64,000 nt of DNA from Canna indica (Eukaryota; Streptophyta; Magnoliopsida; Zingiberales; Cannaceae), in contig CP136893.1 of NCBI GenBank assembly GCA_034359265.1, positions 29,226,001-29,290,000 on the forward strand, written 5' to 3'. Position numbers and translations under genes: made by a program. Position 1 is the stretch's first letter, and every line of letters begins with the position of its first letter. The notes under the pieces are model-generated. The model worked only from the letters and a program-made list of their open reading frames with translations. It did not search any database and was not told where the DNA came from. Shown piece after piece: positions 43,587-55,509 of the stretch.

Positions 43587-44004
43587 TAGGGGCGGCAAAA
43601 ATAGGCACGGCACGAGCACGGCATGATAACTACGGGCCGGGCCGAAAAAATTGGCCCGATAAGCTTATCGGGCCGGGCCGGCCCGGCCCGATAACATTGC
43701 GGGCCGACGCGGGCCGGCTCTTATCGGGCCGGGCCAGCCCGTTTGGCCCGCTAAACATATATAAAAAAAAATTAAGTCTATATTAGGGCTTGTTTAGTAC
43801 TTTAAAATTGAAGGTGAAGTTAATCTATGGAGTTTTTCATGTGAAATGTCATATTTGATGCTTATTTAGTCTCTTAAATATTTTAAATTATTTTTTAATA
43901 ATTTTTTTAGAAATTTTTTAATAAATAAGAAGGCTCGCGGGCCGGGCCGGGCCGGGGATTTCCGGCCCACTGAGTTAGCGGGCCGGCCCGTTTTGCCACC
44001 CCTA
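43587..44004. mobile_element. hAT-type MITE 2 (418 bp) with 8-bp target duplication
   Basis: Ends are TAGGGGCGGCAAAA and its inverse TTTTGCCACCCCTA. The 8-bp duplication ATTGGAAG lies at 43579-43586 and 44005-44012. Subterminal zones are built from GGGCCGGCCCG-like palindromic repeats, around an AT-rich centre. Confidence 0.92.
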
Positions 44005-44012
44005 ATTGGAAG

Positions 44013-45514
44013 GCAAAGAGTTTGATAGAATTTCACAAACTCTGGTTAAATATCCTTGTCTTCCTTAATATTAACCTCGTCCTCTAGTATTACGGTGCTT
44101 ACATGACTAATCTGTCTTCTAAAGATAACCATTCTACGAAAAAAGACCATATTTTTATCCCCTTTTAGAAACTATTTTATTTTTTGATTTAGTCCACCAC
44201 TTGAGGTTAATTTGCCTAAGAAGAGCATTCGTTTTATTATGTAAAATTTCTAATTTTGTATGGTCATCCATTGGTAACCTAAATCAACTTCTATAGTTTC
44301 GAATCTATGGATTTAGACCAAGCATAAGAACAAATTTCGATTGTGGATGACTAATTTGGAAGGATTTAAACTAAGCATCATTGACAACGATTAATCATTG
44401 TATTTCAGCCAAAAAAAAATTAAAATCTAAAAAAATTATTTCTAATATCATCTTTAGGATTTAAAGATAACAATAAAGTACTGTGATATGATGCATTTCT
44501 ATTTAAGTGTTTGACTCTAGATGTATCATAAAAATAAAAATAGAGCCAAGCTGAATTAGCAAATTAACTATCTGATTTAATAAGTATTCTTTTATCTCAT
44601 TTTTTATTATTGTACTAAGTGTATATTGGCCAAATAAAACTAAGGTCAACAAGTTTTCTATCCGCTACAAAATTCCTAAAAGCTAATAGACTAATTCACT
44701 TTAAAAGCTAAACCCCTTTCTTATCGATCCTCAGCATTAAGAATACACCACGAGTAAGAGAATAAATCAATTTGAGACAATTTATTCCATAAATGATTTC
44801 GAACATCAGGAGTATTTGCAAAGTATTGATATAGATAAAATTGTATGAATAACATCTAGTTGAATGGATACCACCTTAACATTAACATAGGCTAATTTCC
44901 ATGCTAAGATTAGACCATCCAAAGCTCCATTAAAGAGAGAAGAGGCACCTCTCCAAGATCTGCTCAACTTATCAATAAACTTAGATGCCATCACATTATA
45001 TCTTCGTTAACTTAATTATAATTATGAGCCTTTTTTTCTACCCTTCATTAAAATGTTATTTGTTAATTGAGATATTGTCCTTAATATTCTTACTTAATTA
45101 CAATTATGCCTTAATTCTTTATCAACTTGGTATTTTTATTTTATCACAAGGATAATTCGGTAAGAACCATATATATTATTAAATTTGAATCAAGAATTTC
45201 AAATTGTTGGGAAAAATAAATTAAAATGATAGCTTGGCAAATATAACCATGCACAAAAATTATGGATCAGAACAAAGAGTAGTTTTTTAATATTTTGAAT
45301 TATTGACAATGCGTGAGAACGAAGAAAGCAATACAAAGCTAACTAGAAATGATAAAGTATTTCTTTTTCTATGATGGTAAAATTAAGTTTTAACACAAAT
45401 AATTAATAAAAGAAAAAGAAGCCGGCTGCTTTAAGTTTGGCAATTTGCGCAACTTTCCAGAGTCGCATTCCATAATTTTCCCGCAACAAATATACGTGTA
45501 ACGTGTTGTTATAT
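44013..45514. other. AT-rich intergenic DNA downstream of EXO70
   Basis: No gene. A minus frame at 44994-44806 (GALDGLILAWKLAYVNVKVV) resembles the RNase H tail of a non-LTR element or domesticated RNase H, as a lone fragment of about 40 residues. The EXO70 3' UTR should lie in 45300-45514. Confidence 0.4.
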
Positions 45515-47443
45515 TCAACTGGACGACGTCAGGGAACGGACCGAACCGGACTCTGAACCGAACCGGTAACTCGAGAACGAAGAAGATTCCGATCCATCCC
45601 AACCGGAGAAGAGCACCGCAAGCCGCTCTTGTGCATCGTCCGGCGAGAGCGTCGCCGCCTCATCCTCCTCCAAGGTTGCCCGCCACCGCTCGTAGAACCC
45701 CTTGTACACCGGGAGCACCATCCCCCTCACTGCCCCCTTCACCTCCTCCCTCATCGTCTCATCCGCTACCACCCACTTTGCCTGCTCATCGCACGCCCCC
45801 TCCAGCGCCGATTTGAACGCGCGCATCCGCTCCCGCGCCTCCGCCGGGGTTACCCCCGTAGCAGGAACTTCTGCTGCCACTTTCCCCCACGCTACCCTCT
45901 CGAACCCCCCCACGTACTGCCTCACCTTCGATGCCTGCCGCGCCGCCCACTCGTCGCCCAGCATCATCCTCAGCCGGCAGGACTGCACTTTGTTCACTAT
46001 GTGCTGGACGTTATTAGCCAGGAAGAGGTACGACAGGCCCGCATGGTGGTAAGACTCTGCCTTGCTATCGAGTTTGCCGAGCAGCACTAGTATAAGCCAC
46101 GCCAATCGCACGCCAATCGCCGATCGACAGCCGTCGTTGCTGGAGGACAAGGAGGAGCAGGAGGAAGAGGAGGCTAGCGAAGACGCCTCGGAGTGCAATG
46201 TGTCGAATAAGAAGTCAAGATGGAGGCTCTGTTTTTGTAGGGGGACTTCCGCGAAAATCTCGGCGAGGGTTGACTCGTAGCCGGCAAGCTTGGCGATGTA
46301 GTCCATGGCGTGACTAGTGAGCGGGTGAATCCCGCCGCCAGGAGGCATTGACTTGGAGTGCTCCTTCTGGACTGCGGCTTCGAAGTCGGCGAACGTGGTG
46401 CGAGCGGCCTCGGCGAGCTTGGAGAGGGAGGCGACGGCCTGTTCTCGGACAGCAGCTGTTGAGGCGAAGGAGAACACCGCATCTATCTCCGGCAATAGCT
46501 CGGAGATGGCGTCGTACATGTCCAGTATCCAGAACATCTTCTCCGTCGACCGCTTGGATTTTACCACCAACTCCGGGAAACGAAGGAGCTGAACGGCGGC
46601 ATCGCCGGCGATGTCAGCGATGACAACCTCCCGGATGGAATCGAAGCCACAGAAGACGTGGTCCAAGAGGATCCGCTCGCCGGAGAACAGGGTGGTGGTG
46701 GCCACCCGCGAGGCGCCGATCCAACACTGAATTTTTCTCTCGAGAAGCTGCCAATCCATCTTCCGAACCTGCGACGAGGTGAGCCGCTCGAATCCGAGGC
46801 GATAGAGCCCCTCGTCGACGATCGACTTGCGGAGGATCTTGTACACCCCGACGCACTCCTTGCCGTAGCCGACGGTCATCATGGTCTCAGCAATGGCGCG
46901 GAGGTCAGCCATGACGCTGGCCGCAGCGCTCTCGACCTCACCAATAAAGTCCCCAGCTGCGCTAATCTCGTCGTCCTCGGCGTTCTCGGAGACGCTGGAG
47001 CGGTTGGAGGAGCGGCCGGAGACGGACTCAGGGTCAAGGCGATCGCGGTTGGCGGCGAGAATCTGATAGAACTCCTTCTCGAGTCGGCGCATGGCGGCCT
47101 GCATCAGGGTCTGGCCGCGAACGAGGGCCGCATGGGACCCCGCCGCCGCCATCTCCTCGGCTGAGGAGATTTTGAGCATGGCGTGCTGGAGGCCACGGAC
47201 GGCGACGAGGAACTCGTGCGCCTCGGCGCGGCCGTCCTGGAAGAGGGAGGTGATCTTGGCGTAAGCGGATGCCTCGGGATCCCATTTGGGCACGATGGCC
47301 TCCGCGGCCGCGAGCTGCTCCTTAATCATTAGGTCCGACAGCGTCTGCTCCTGCTGCGGACGGGGATATGAAGTTGGAGGGCGGTGGTGGTGGTGGCCGA
47401 AGGAGTACGAAGACAAGAGGTTTCTCAGTCCTTTCCCCGGCAT
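45515..47443 (-). CDS. Exocyst subunit EXO70, probable H-clade member
   Basis: An intact single-exon frame of 642 residues from ATG 47443 to the stop at 45515. EXO70 tethers exocytic vesicles to the plasma membrane; plants have many copies, and H-type members are linked to defence and cell wall secretion. Visible features: a His/Pro-rich N-terminus (SYSFGHHHHRP), EQLAAAEAIVPKWDP near residue 45, RLEKEFYQILAANRDRLDPESVS near residues 120-142, VMADLRAIAETMM and SIVDEGLYRLGFE around 180-215, KSRSTEKMFWILDMYDAISELLPEI near 290, GGGIHPLTSHAMDYIAKL near 375, LSYLFLANNVQHIVNKV near 470, and a C-terminal FYERWRATLEE block. The tail is Ser-rich. The lack of introns and high GC fit a monocot EXO70 of this clade; exact clade placement needs a tree. 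Confidence 0.93.
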   Translation of the reverse strand: MPGKGLRNLLSSYSFGHHHHRPPTSYPRPQQEQTLSDLMIKEQLAAAEAIVPKWDPEASAYAKITSLFQDGRAEAHEFLVAVRGLQHAMLKISSAEEMAAAGSHAALVRGQTLMQAAMRRLEKEFYQILAANRDRLDPESVSGRSSNRSSVSENAEDDEISAAGDFIGEVESAAASVMADLRAIAETMMTVGYGKECVGVYKILRKSIVDEGLYRLGFERLTSSQVRKMDWQLLERKIQCWIGASRVATTTLFSGERILLDHVFCGFDSIREVVIADIAGDAAVQLLRFPELVVKSKRSTEKMFWILDMYDAISELLPEIDAVFSFASTAAVREQAVASLSKLAEAARTTFADFEAAVQKEHSKSMPPGGGIHPLTSHAMDYIAKLAGYESTLAEIFAEVPLQKQSLHLDFLFDTLHSEASSLASSSSCSSLSSSNDGCRSAIGVRLAWLILVLLGKLDSKAESYHHAGLSYLFLANNVQHIVNKVQSCRLRMMLGDEWAARQASKVRQYVGGFERVAWGKVAAEVPATGVTPAEARERMRAFKSALEGACDEQAKWVVADETMREEVKGAVRGMVLPVYKGFYERWRATLEEDEAATLSPDDAQERLAVLFSGWDGSESSSFSSYRFGSESGSVRSLTSSS

Positions 47444-47520
47444 ACTTTGATCTCTTCGGTTGATGTAAGCCGGCGAAGGAAGAAGAGGATTGAGCGCAGA
47501 AAAAAAGAAGAAAGAGTGGA

Positions 47521-47530
47521 AGTTATAAAG
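47521..47530 (-). promoter_or_regulatory. TATA-like box of EXO70
   Basis: CTTTATAACT on the minus strand, about 80 bp upstream of the ATG, with a purine/pyrimidine-rich leader (TTCTTCTTTTTTTCTGCG) between them. Confidence 0.4.
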
Positions 47531-47860
47531 AGTGTAGAGCGACCATGTGCTTATTGATTAGTTCTTGGAATAATCCGAGGATGGAAAGTTCCAAGCGTCC
47601 AGTTTCGGTCATCGTTTCCCACCAACCATTTATTCGTATGCAATATCAATATGGGAGAAGACTAGAGGAGGTAGTTTATTTCGTTGAATTTATTTGGTTG
47701 GCTTAAATCTTGACCGTTGACCGCTGTAATGATTAACTGATTTGGTGCAGATGCAGATGTATTTGGGGTAGTAAGATATGGCAAAACAATTATTGAATGA
47801 GTCGCAAGTGATTACTATTAATTGGTGAAGATCATGTGTTGAAGCTGATAGCAAATCTTT

Positions 47861-47887
47861 TATTTCTATTTCTATTTCTATTTCTAT
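47861..47887 (+). repeat. (TTTCTA)n microsatellite
   Basis: About four and a half units of TTTCTA. Confidence 0.9.
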
Positions 47888-48529
47888 GGAGGAGGAATGA
47901 TTTGTTTAGTGGTTGTGATTGGTTTGCTTGCTCATGAAGACTACTCAAAGGAAAACTAAAGATGGAGTGTGTTAAGGTGGGCCTTTTGAAATTGGAATGG
48001 GACATTTGGATCGAACCCAAGTTAGGAGATAGGTCCCAAAAGGTCAGGATCAGATGACTCTTGGGTATTGGGTATAGGACAGATGCTCCTCTTTCATTGG
48101 CTGGGAGATTTAAGTCAGGAATTAATTGAAAAAATGCATTTAGTTGGAATGATTGAGTGTAAACGAGGATGAGACAAGTGTTCGACTTCACCTCGAGCGA
48201 GACTCAGGTTGAACCTGAATTGTCGATTTGATCGGGTGCTCGATTAAGTGACCAATTCAATCACATAGTTTTAGTACCTTTTCTTATATTTTTTTATTTC
48301 TCATTCTATATATTTCTATAAAGCATGAAATAATTCATCATGACCTTGTTGAACCACAAATTTAGTGAATATGAGATAATGAAAGGGTTAAATTTAGCTT
48401 TATTTTTTGTTGACTTCATTTCTGTTTTAACAGTCTCAACCAATTTAGTTATATTTTTGGTTAATGACTTCGATTTTCCACTAATTTTCTATGGTAGACT
48501 CTTAGGAAACTATCCCTAGTCTTTGAGTG

Positions 48530-48920
48530 CATGTTTGCTTCATAGAATAAAAGATAATATGATAGAGGATGAATTAATATTCATTATTTATTTAGTGCAT
48601 GGATTAGAAAAAGATGTGAATAGAAGATTATTTATATCCGATGTATATCGGATTTAAAAAATTCATATTCAATCCTCCTCATATATTATCCAATTCAATC
48701 ATTTCTTATCCATCAAAGCAAATATATCATAATAGTTCTAGAATATGATAAGATAATAAATGAGAAGAGAAATTGAATAAATTTATTTGTCCGATGTACA
48801 TATCACATTTATATTCTTCTAATTCTAATTTCTCATAATCCAAGCATCAAACAAATAATTAATGGATTAAAATTCATTTTGTATCATATTCTTCTCTATC
48901 CCAAGGAAACAAACATATCC
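48530..48920. mobile_element. Tourist-like (PIF/Harbinger-type) MITE, diverged
   Basis: The ends GTGCATGTTTGCTTC and the inverse of GGAAACAAACATATCC are near-complementary, and inner segments (ATAGAGGATGAATT and AATTCATTTTGTATC; GATATACATCGG-type runs) also pair. Internal structure suggests an AT-rich fold. The target duplication is not clear. Confidence 0.45.
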
Positions 48921-49389
48921 TAAAAGACTCATAAAGGAAATGATGTTACTATTCATATAATGATGTTACTATTCATATATGACATACAAAAAAAATAAAA
49001 GTGGTTCAAAGGGGTAAAAACTTCAATCTTGACCAATATTTTTGGCTAATGACTTTATATTTCAGTCGAATCCACCAAAGAATTGGTCATTTTATCTGCG
49101 TCCATTGAGTAAAAATCATATTTACATCACATCTAATATGTATTCACATCATCAAAACGAATATGAATGCATATATGATTATGAAAAATCAATATCGGTG
49201 CGAACGTGGGGCTTTATATGCATCACGTTTAATCCACATACACACTACATACATATAATTACAAATTTACAATAATACCCTAATAACCTATAACATAATA
49301 CTCCAATGCTCAAGTAAGAAGAAATTTCATATATGGGTATATGAAATTGGAATCTAGATGTACCTGATGTGCATCGTGTTTATATATAG

Positions 49390-50714
49390 TGCAAGATTAA
49401 GGGATGTCTAGCGATACCTGACATTGGTCCGATATATCGTCATCGGTTGGGTTCCTCAGGCGGTGTGCTGGGCAGGAGACCTCGACGAGCATTGGTGTTC
49501 TCGCTTCGCGACACTTCAACTTCTGTAGTAAATGTGGTGATTGCACGGGTGAAAGGGTATCTTTTCGTGTGCCCGTCGCTTGCGCAGTCATTAATCCTGC
49601 CAGGAAGTAATTATGGCTAAAGATTTAATTGTCAGTTCCAAGGCACTTGAATGAATGTTGTCAACTGACAGTAGTGGCCCCATTAGTGGGGAGGTGGCAG
49701 ACGATCATAAGCGGGGCAGCCTTTCGTGGGTCTATAAAAGTCTCAAGTATCTTCATCTTTTTGTGTGTGTAAGTTTTCAGCATGCAGTAGGAGGTATCAA
49801 AAAAATTTGTTCCTCCAGGAATCAGCTCTGGGCTGATAGTGAGTAGATTAAAGATTGTCATGGGTTCACACTATTGGGCTTAGGAGGAGGATACGTGGGG
49901 ACACACAACATGTGTTGAGCGCAGATCTATGAGTACCTTGCTGGAGTTGGACCGAGGTAGGTTCGTGCTGTTGGGTTTATATATGCTGCCTATTTAGGGA
50001 TGGCAATTTTATCCGCATCCGCTAACTAAAAACCGCATCTGCACCGTATCCGATCCATATCCGTAAGTAAAAATGGATATGGATACGGATATGGATTTAG
50101 AAAACTTATATCCGCGTGGATATGGTGCGGATACGGATATGACTGTGGATCCGCACCGTATCCGCACCACCTATCCACGTCTCTGAATTACTATTTTGCC
50201 CATATAAGTTATTAATATATATAAGAGCTCTATGGTAATTTCATGTCAAGATAAATTTTGAAGTATATTATATATTTATTTTGGATCAATGAATTGGTAA
50301 TTTATTAATTTTTTTAATTAAATATAAAATTTTAATATTTTTTTATTAAATACGGTGCGGATACGGATGCGGTGCGGATATCCGTATTTGAAGCGGTGCG
50401 GATATGGATATCCATATTCACATCCGTGGCGGATACGGTGCGGATATGGATGGACGGATATGGAGTGCGGTGCGGATACGGATAATCCGTATCCGCACCG
50501 TATCCGCTCCGTTGCCAGCCCTATGCCTATTGCTTGAGGGTTTGTGAATCTTCTTCTTCTGCCTCAACGTCGCTCTCTTCTTTCCTTCCACAGTCGACAC
50601 TTCTTGTATTCTGCTAGAAGTTCAAGTAGATTTGGTGGTCGAGACCTCCGTTTTGAAGTCCTCAACCTCCAGCTTTGCGGGAGGCATATGGATTCATCTG
50701 GAGAATGTTTCTGG
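49390..50714 (-). mobile_element. Inverted fragment of a Tat-type element (3' region), carrying MITE 3
   Basis: 49390-49990 is the reverse complement, at moderate divergence, of about 59960-60380 in the Tat array (shared CTTTTCGTGTGCCCGTCG, GCCCCATTAGTGGGG/CCACTAACGGGGCC). It lies immediately left of the 5' LTR in opposite orientation. It keeps a TATAAAAG (49733-49740) and a donor-like GTGAGTAGAT (49839-49848) also present in the array copy. After the MITE, 50532-50714 has a C/T-rich run ending in CTTCCACAG, a possible acceptor. Confidence 0.65.
49995..50523. mobile_element. hAT-type MITE 3 (529 bp) with 8-bp target duplication
   Basis: Ends TAGGGATGGCAA and TTGCCAGCCCTA (mismatch at one base). 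The 8-bp duplication TGCCTATT is at 49987-49994 and 50524-50531. Subterminal arrays of GTGCGGATACGGATATCC in both orientations surround an AT-rich centre. Confidence 0.92.
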
Positions 50715-51135
50715 AATGGACTAGCATTTTGGGCTCGGTCGGATTCGGCCTAGAAGCACCCACACTAATGAACCAGACTCAAGTCAAGCAAGACGGTTTA
50801 GTTCGGAGACTCCACACGGCCATACAAGGACACTCACGTCCCCATTAATTACGAGGGATTCATTATAACGAGCCCGATATCTTCGGGACCAGTCTCGACC
50901 CATGTTGAGCAACATCCCTACGAGACTACCGAGCGGCATCATTGCCAATCACCCATCATCCTGCAATATCTACAGACACGAGACGCCTCGGGTATCCTAG
51001 ATTCCCATTTCTATTATCTCGGCCTCGAATATATCATGACTTGGGCGTCGAAATGTCTTTTCTAGGTCCCCCCCTTCCACCAGACCAAGAAACGTACTGG
51101 ACCAGACTGCTTCACTCCAACTTCAGGCAAGAACA
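50715..51135 (+). repeat. Tat array LTR 1 (5')
   Basis: The LTR ends in CTTCAGGCAAGAACA, exactly as LTR 3 does at 60846. It is followed by TTTGACGCCCATCGTGGAGC (51136-51155), a Tat-type primer site region. The start is estimated. Confidence 0.75.
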
Positions 51136-51235
51136 TTTGACGCCCATCGTGGAGCCGAATAAATCTTACCTATCCCGCAATAATTGGTATCCAGAGTCAG
51201 GCGAATGTCGTTGCACGCAGGCAGCACCCTAGCAG

Positions 51236-52290
51236 CGACATCCCCCCGCTACTTTGAGATGCTGAAAGAGTGAGGAGTGATGCTCCGGCATCAACCAATT
51301 CCTCACCAGAAGAATCCCAGCTTCGAACAAACGATCTTTATGCGGAGAACCAGCGGTTAGCATTCCAGGTCGAGATGCTAACGCGGTCTCGAGAACAACA
51401 CCCGACCGAATACGAGCACCACCGCTCAGCGCATGAAGAAAATAATCACTCGGAAAGGAGGAGGCCATTTTTTGTCCTCCAGGACGAGGTCTTCAGCATG
51501 CTTCACCAGAGAAAGGAGAAAGACCCCGGGGTTACGGAGGCTACCACTTCCCTTCCCGTCGACTCGGGACCCTTCACCGAGCGCATCATGGCAGCATGCC
51601 TTCCACCCAGATTTAGGCTGCCGACCACGCTGAAATCCTACGATGGTATGGGTGACCCAACTACACACCTAATGATGTTCAGGTCCATGATGCTCCTTAA
51701 CGGAGCAACTAATCACGTCCTTTGCAGAGCCTTCCTGACCTTCCTGGAAAAGGCCGCACTGTTGTGGTTCTCATCCCTTCCACCGGATCTATACACACTT
51801 TTGTGGAACTCTCCCACGCCTTCACCAACCGGTTCTCCTCATCTCAAATCTACTCCAAAACCGAAGATATCCTCCACTACGTCAAGCAATGACAATATGA
51901 GCCCATGAGAGATTACATACAGAGATTTCAGGCCACGGTTGCAAAGATCCCAGATCTCGACCTGCGAGTCGAGCTAATCTCTATCATGCACGGGGTGAAG
52001 CTCAAACACTTCGCAGATCAAATTGCACTGGAAAAGCCAAAGGATATACCCAAGTTTCAAGAGAAGGCTGCAAGTCACATAGAGATCGAAGAACTCCGAT
52101 AGGCCAAAAAGGCCGACATGTAAAATGTTAAAGATACTGCCAAGGACAAGAAATCCAAGAATGCTGACAAGAAGGGCAAGAATCGAAATCTCCGTGAGCG
52201 GGATGACGTCAGGAGAGAAAAGTTGCCATCCTGCCTGAACGCTCGGTACGAGAAGTACACTCTATTCAACACGAAGAAGGAAACCATTAT
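51236..52290 (+). pseudogene. Tat gag, unit A
   Basis: The gag core frame 51270-51908 has RLPTTLKSYDGMGDPTTHLM, MMLLNGATNHVLCRAFLTF and EKAALLWFSSLPP. It continues in another frame (MRDYIQRFQATVAKIPDLDL) and as LKHFADQIALEKPKDIPKF near 52000. A stop and a frameshift lie at about 51890-52100. Confidence 0.8.
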
Positions 52291-52307
52291 TTTGTGAGAT
52301 CTACGAC

Positions 52308-53050
52308 TTGAAACTCCTCAGGCACCTCGTCAATGTCGGGAAGAAAAAACTTCCACCCAAGGTTGACATGAGCAAAAAGTATGCTTTCCACGACACTTAT
52401 GGGCACACCGCAGAAGACTATGTGGTACTCGGAGACCAGCTCAACCATGGAAGAGAACGCGGTCGGAGTAGGAGCCGAGACCATCAACGTCGAAGTCGAA
52501 GTCGGACGCCTTCGAACCATCATGGAGGTCAAAGGGACAACGATCGAGCCAACCACCCCGGAAACAATGTTTGAGGGATCATCGACCACATAGCCGGCAA
52601 ATTCGCGAGAGGAGGCAAATTGAGTTTGGCCATAAAGAGATATCTCTGAGCAATCATGGCGGTCGACGACACCACCCGCCCACATTAACCTATTTCTAGA
52701 GCCCTGGTAATATCGCTCTATGAATCCGATTTCCAGGGAATTGACAAAAATCTACACGACCCAGTCGTGATTTCTGTGATCCCAAGATACTTCATCATTA
52801 AGAAAGTTATTGTAGATCAAGGCAGTTCATATCCTCCACCACTCCACGTTCAAGAAAATGCGGCTAACCGAAGCTTCACTCTCACCCTGCAAGAGAGACT
52901 TGGTAGGTTTCTCAAGGGAGCGAGTCAACGTCCGATGCTCCATATGGCTAAGGACAATGTTCAACTCCTTGCCAAAAGCTAAGACAATCAAAGTGCATTA
53001 CCTGGTCATCGACGTTCCCAGTCCCTACCACATGATCTTAGGATGACCTT
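52308..53050 (+). pseudogene. Tat zinc-knuckle region and protease, unit A
   Basis: The knuckle is degenerate: the cysteines are lost (KYAFHDTYGHTAEDYVVL against CEFYHTYGHTTEEC in unit B). A protease part with FQGIDKNLHDPVV and VDQGSS is at 52730-52830. The frame is lost after 52980. RT, RNase H and integrase are absent from unit A. Confidence 0.75.
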
Positions 53051-53059
53051 CATTAAACA

Positions 53060-54500
53060 ACTTGGGAACCATCATATCTCCCCCCCCCCCCGATGTGGCA
53101 CTATTCCTTGTCTTGAAAATGGAAGTAGACATACTCCACACCGACCAGAAAGAAGTTTGTTGATGTTACAATGGATGCCTCAAACAAAGGGCAACTAGAC
53201 CATAGAAGGAATTGGACGCTTTGCCTCATCAAGTGCTCTCAACGTCCGTGGGTGAACAGTCGGCGGGAACTTACGAATGAGACTTAAGTAGAGGTGTCCA
53301 GAAACGGTCCTAGCCCTGCGTAATTTGAAAACCGAACACCACTCGAAGCAAAGACATGAGCCTGAGTTTAGCTAGGCTCGGAGCGAACCATGGACAATCA
53401 CTTGTTCCCCTCTCCTCTATCTTTTGCCTTGACAGACGCAGCCACGCTCAAGCTGAGCACCTCACCTTTGAAAACTATATTGTAGTAACAATTCCTTTTA
53501 CATTAATAAAGATCACGGCTTTCACATTTCTGTGTATGTGCCTAGGAATTTCATGGCCATCTCATCGTCCAAGCGAATGTCCTACTACCCGAGATAAGAA
53601 CGTCATGGTCCTTCCTGACACTCCTCGGTGAGCTCTGCTTGACCCCCCAAGTGTTGTCCTCCGCCTCAGCGCCACTACCTCTAGCCTCAGAGTCCTTACC
53701 TGACCTTAACACCACTACTCCTGACCTTAGAACCTTTACTCGACCTCAGCGCCGCTACTCCCGACCTCAGAGCCCTTACCGACTTTTGCGCGGTCATGCC
53801 TTATGCTCCTCGATGAGCTCGGATTGACCCCCCAAGCGTGATCCCTGGCCTCAACGCCGCTACTTTCAGCCTCAGAGCTCTTACTCGGCCTTAGCATTTC
53901 TACTTTCAGCATCAGAGCTCTTACTCGGCCTCAATGTCACTACTTTCGGCCTCAGAGCCCTTATCGACCCCTTGCTCGGTCTTGTCTTCCGCTCCTCGAC
54001 GAGCTCAACTTGACCCCCTAAGCGCAGTACTCGGCCTCAGCGCCGCTACTCCGGCCTCAGAGCCCTTTTCGACCACTTGCCCAGTCCTGCCTTACGCTTC
54101 TCAGCGAGCTCAGCTTGACCCCCAAGCGTGGTCATCGGCCTCAGCGCCGCTACTTCCGGTGTCTCCACCCATGAACTCCCTAGAATACATGGGTCGCAAA
54201 AGTGTCCACGCCCAATAGCTCAATGGTTAAGGGTCTTAATAAGATCAATACTTAATGATACAATGATAACTCATATAAACTACACTAACTCTATACCACA
54301 ACACGATATGTCAATCATTTCCATATATGTATCTCTCATTATTTGAACACTCAGTAACACATGTGATTTATATGCATCAAACTTATGAACTACTGAATAT
54401 TCATGTAAAAACCAAGCACTAATTTATGTTATTTCATGATGTCAACACCCTACAGCACAGACAACATAACACTATTTGCATAAATATTAAATTCTAATAA
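53060..54500 (+). repeat. Unit A 3' region with CCTCAGCGCCGCTACT repeats
   Basis: After a remnant of the pol region (to about 53300), a non-coding 3' region follows. 53640-54170 holds irregular repeats of TCGGCCTCAGCGCCGCTACT and CCTCAGAGCCCTTACTCG. A C-run (11 C) sits at about 53083-53093. 54180-54500 is unassigned. Confidence 0.65.
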
Positions 54501-54745
54501 TGCACCTAGAAGCGCCCACATTCATGAACTAGACTAAAGTCAAGCCAGACGACTTAGCCCGGGGGCTCCACCCGGCCATACAAGAATAATTACATCCTCA
54601 TTAATTACGAGGGATTCGTCAATTACTAGCCCAACATCTCAGAGATCAGGCTCGACTCATTCTAAGCACATCCCCACGAGATTACCGTGAGGCATTATTG
54701 TCGAGCATCCCTCATCTGCACTATATACAAACAAACTATATATTC
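54501..54745 (+). repeat. Tat array LTR 2 (central, 3'-truncated)
   Basis: Matches LTR 1 and 3 up to the TATA region (CTGCACTATATACAAAC), then jumps straight into gag sequence at about 54760. The U5 part, primer site and gag start of unit B were deleted. Confidence 0.75.
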
Positions 54746-54759
54746 TTCGTCAAGCACGT

Positions 54760-55277
54760 ACTGAAACTCTGGCACTTTACAGACCAGATAGCCCTAGCAA
54801 AAATGAAGGACATGGCCAAATTTCGAGAAAAGGGCCATGTGTCACATAAAGATGGAAAAACTCCGGGAGGTCAAAAGGTCGATAAGCAGACTACCAAAGA
54901 TACTGTCGAGGACAAGAAATCCAAGAAGCTCGACATAAGGGGTGAAGACAGAGATAGTCGTGACCATGATTGCGGTAGGAGAAGGAGGTCACCTTCCTGA
55001 CCTAACCATAGATTCGACGAATAAACTCCTCTGAACACCAGGAGTGGAGACCATCCTTGAGGAGATCTATCACTTGTAGTTGCTCAAACCTTCCAACATA
55101 ACGGGGAGGCCGAAAACCTCGCCCGATATCGACAATAGTAAGAAGTGTGAGTTCTATCACACATACGGGCACACCACAGAGGAGTGTGTGGTGCTTCGAG
55201 ATCAAATCGAGCGCTTGATCAAAGAGGGCTACCTCGACCACTATGTCTGCCGCAAACGAAGCCGTAGCTGGGACTAA
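54760..55277 (+). pseudogene. Tat gag end with CCHC-like knuckle, unit B
   Basis: LWHFTDQIALAKMKDMAKF matches unit A. The knuckle CEFYHTYGHTTEEC at about 55147 is intact (C-X3-H-X4-H-X4-C spacing), followed by LRDQIERLIKEGYLDHYV, typical of Tat gags. Confidence 0.78.
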
Positions 55278-55509
55278 CAAGACTAGGCCACTAGCGTCGG
55301 TTCCCAACAAAACGTTGCCACCACGCAGCCCAATAGGCAACTACGATGACCGCGTAGTCAATCAGTCGAGCACTGAAATCCATGGAGTCATTCACTACAT
55401 CGCGAGATGATTCGCCGGTGGAGGCGAGACGAGCTCGGCCCAAAAGAAGTCACTCTGATCGATCATGGCGGTCTATGACGCAGCCCGCCTGTAGAGGCCA
55501 CCCATCCGA

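Larger units (their letters stand above)
47531..49389. other. Intergenic DNA upstream of EXO70
   Basis: AT-rich and without genes. It contains a hexanucleotide repeat and a Tourist-like element (annotated separately). The 48930-48985 stretch has a short direct repeat (AATGATGTTACTATTCATAT twice). Confidence 0.45.

Noticed and set aside
45631..47164. Plus-strand frames over EXO70 (for example 46658-47164)
   Set aside because: Shadows of the GC-rich EXO70 coding strand.
54212..54235. tRNA A-box-like TAGCTCAATGGTTAAGG, perhaps a tRNA gene or SINE
   Set aside because: No B-box at the required distance and no cloverleaf could be drawn. A B-box-like GTTCGAATC at 60,860 is far away and unrelated.
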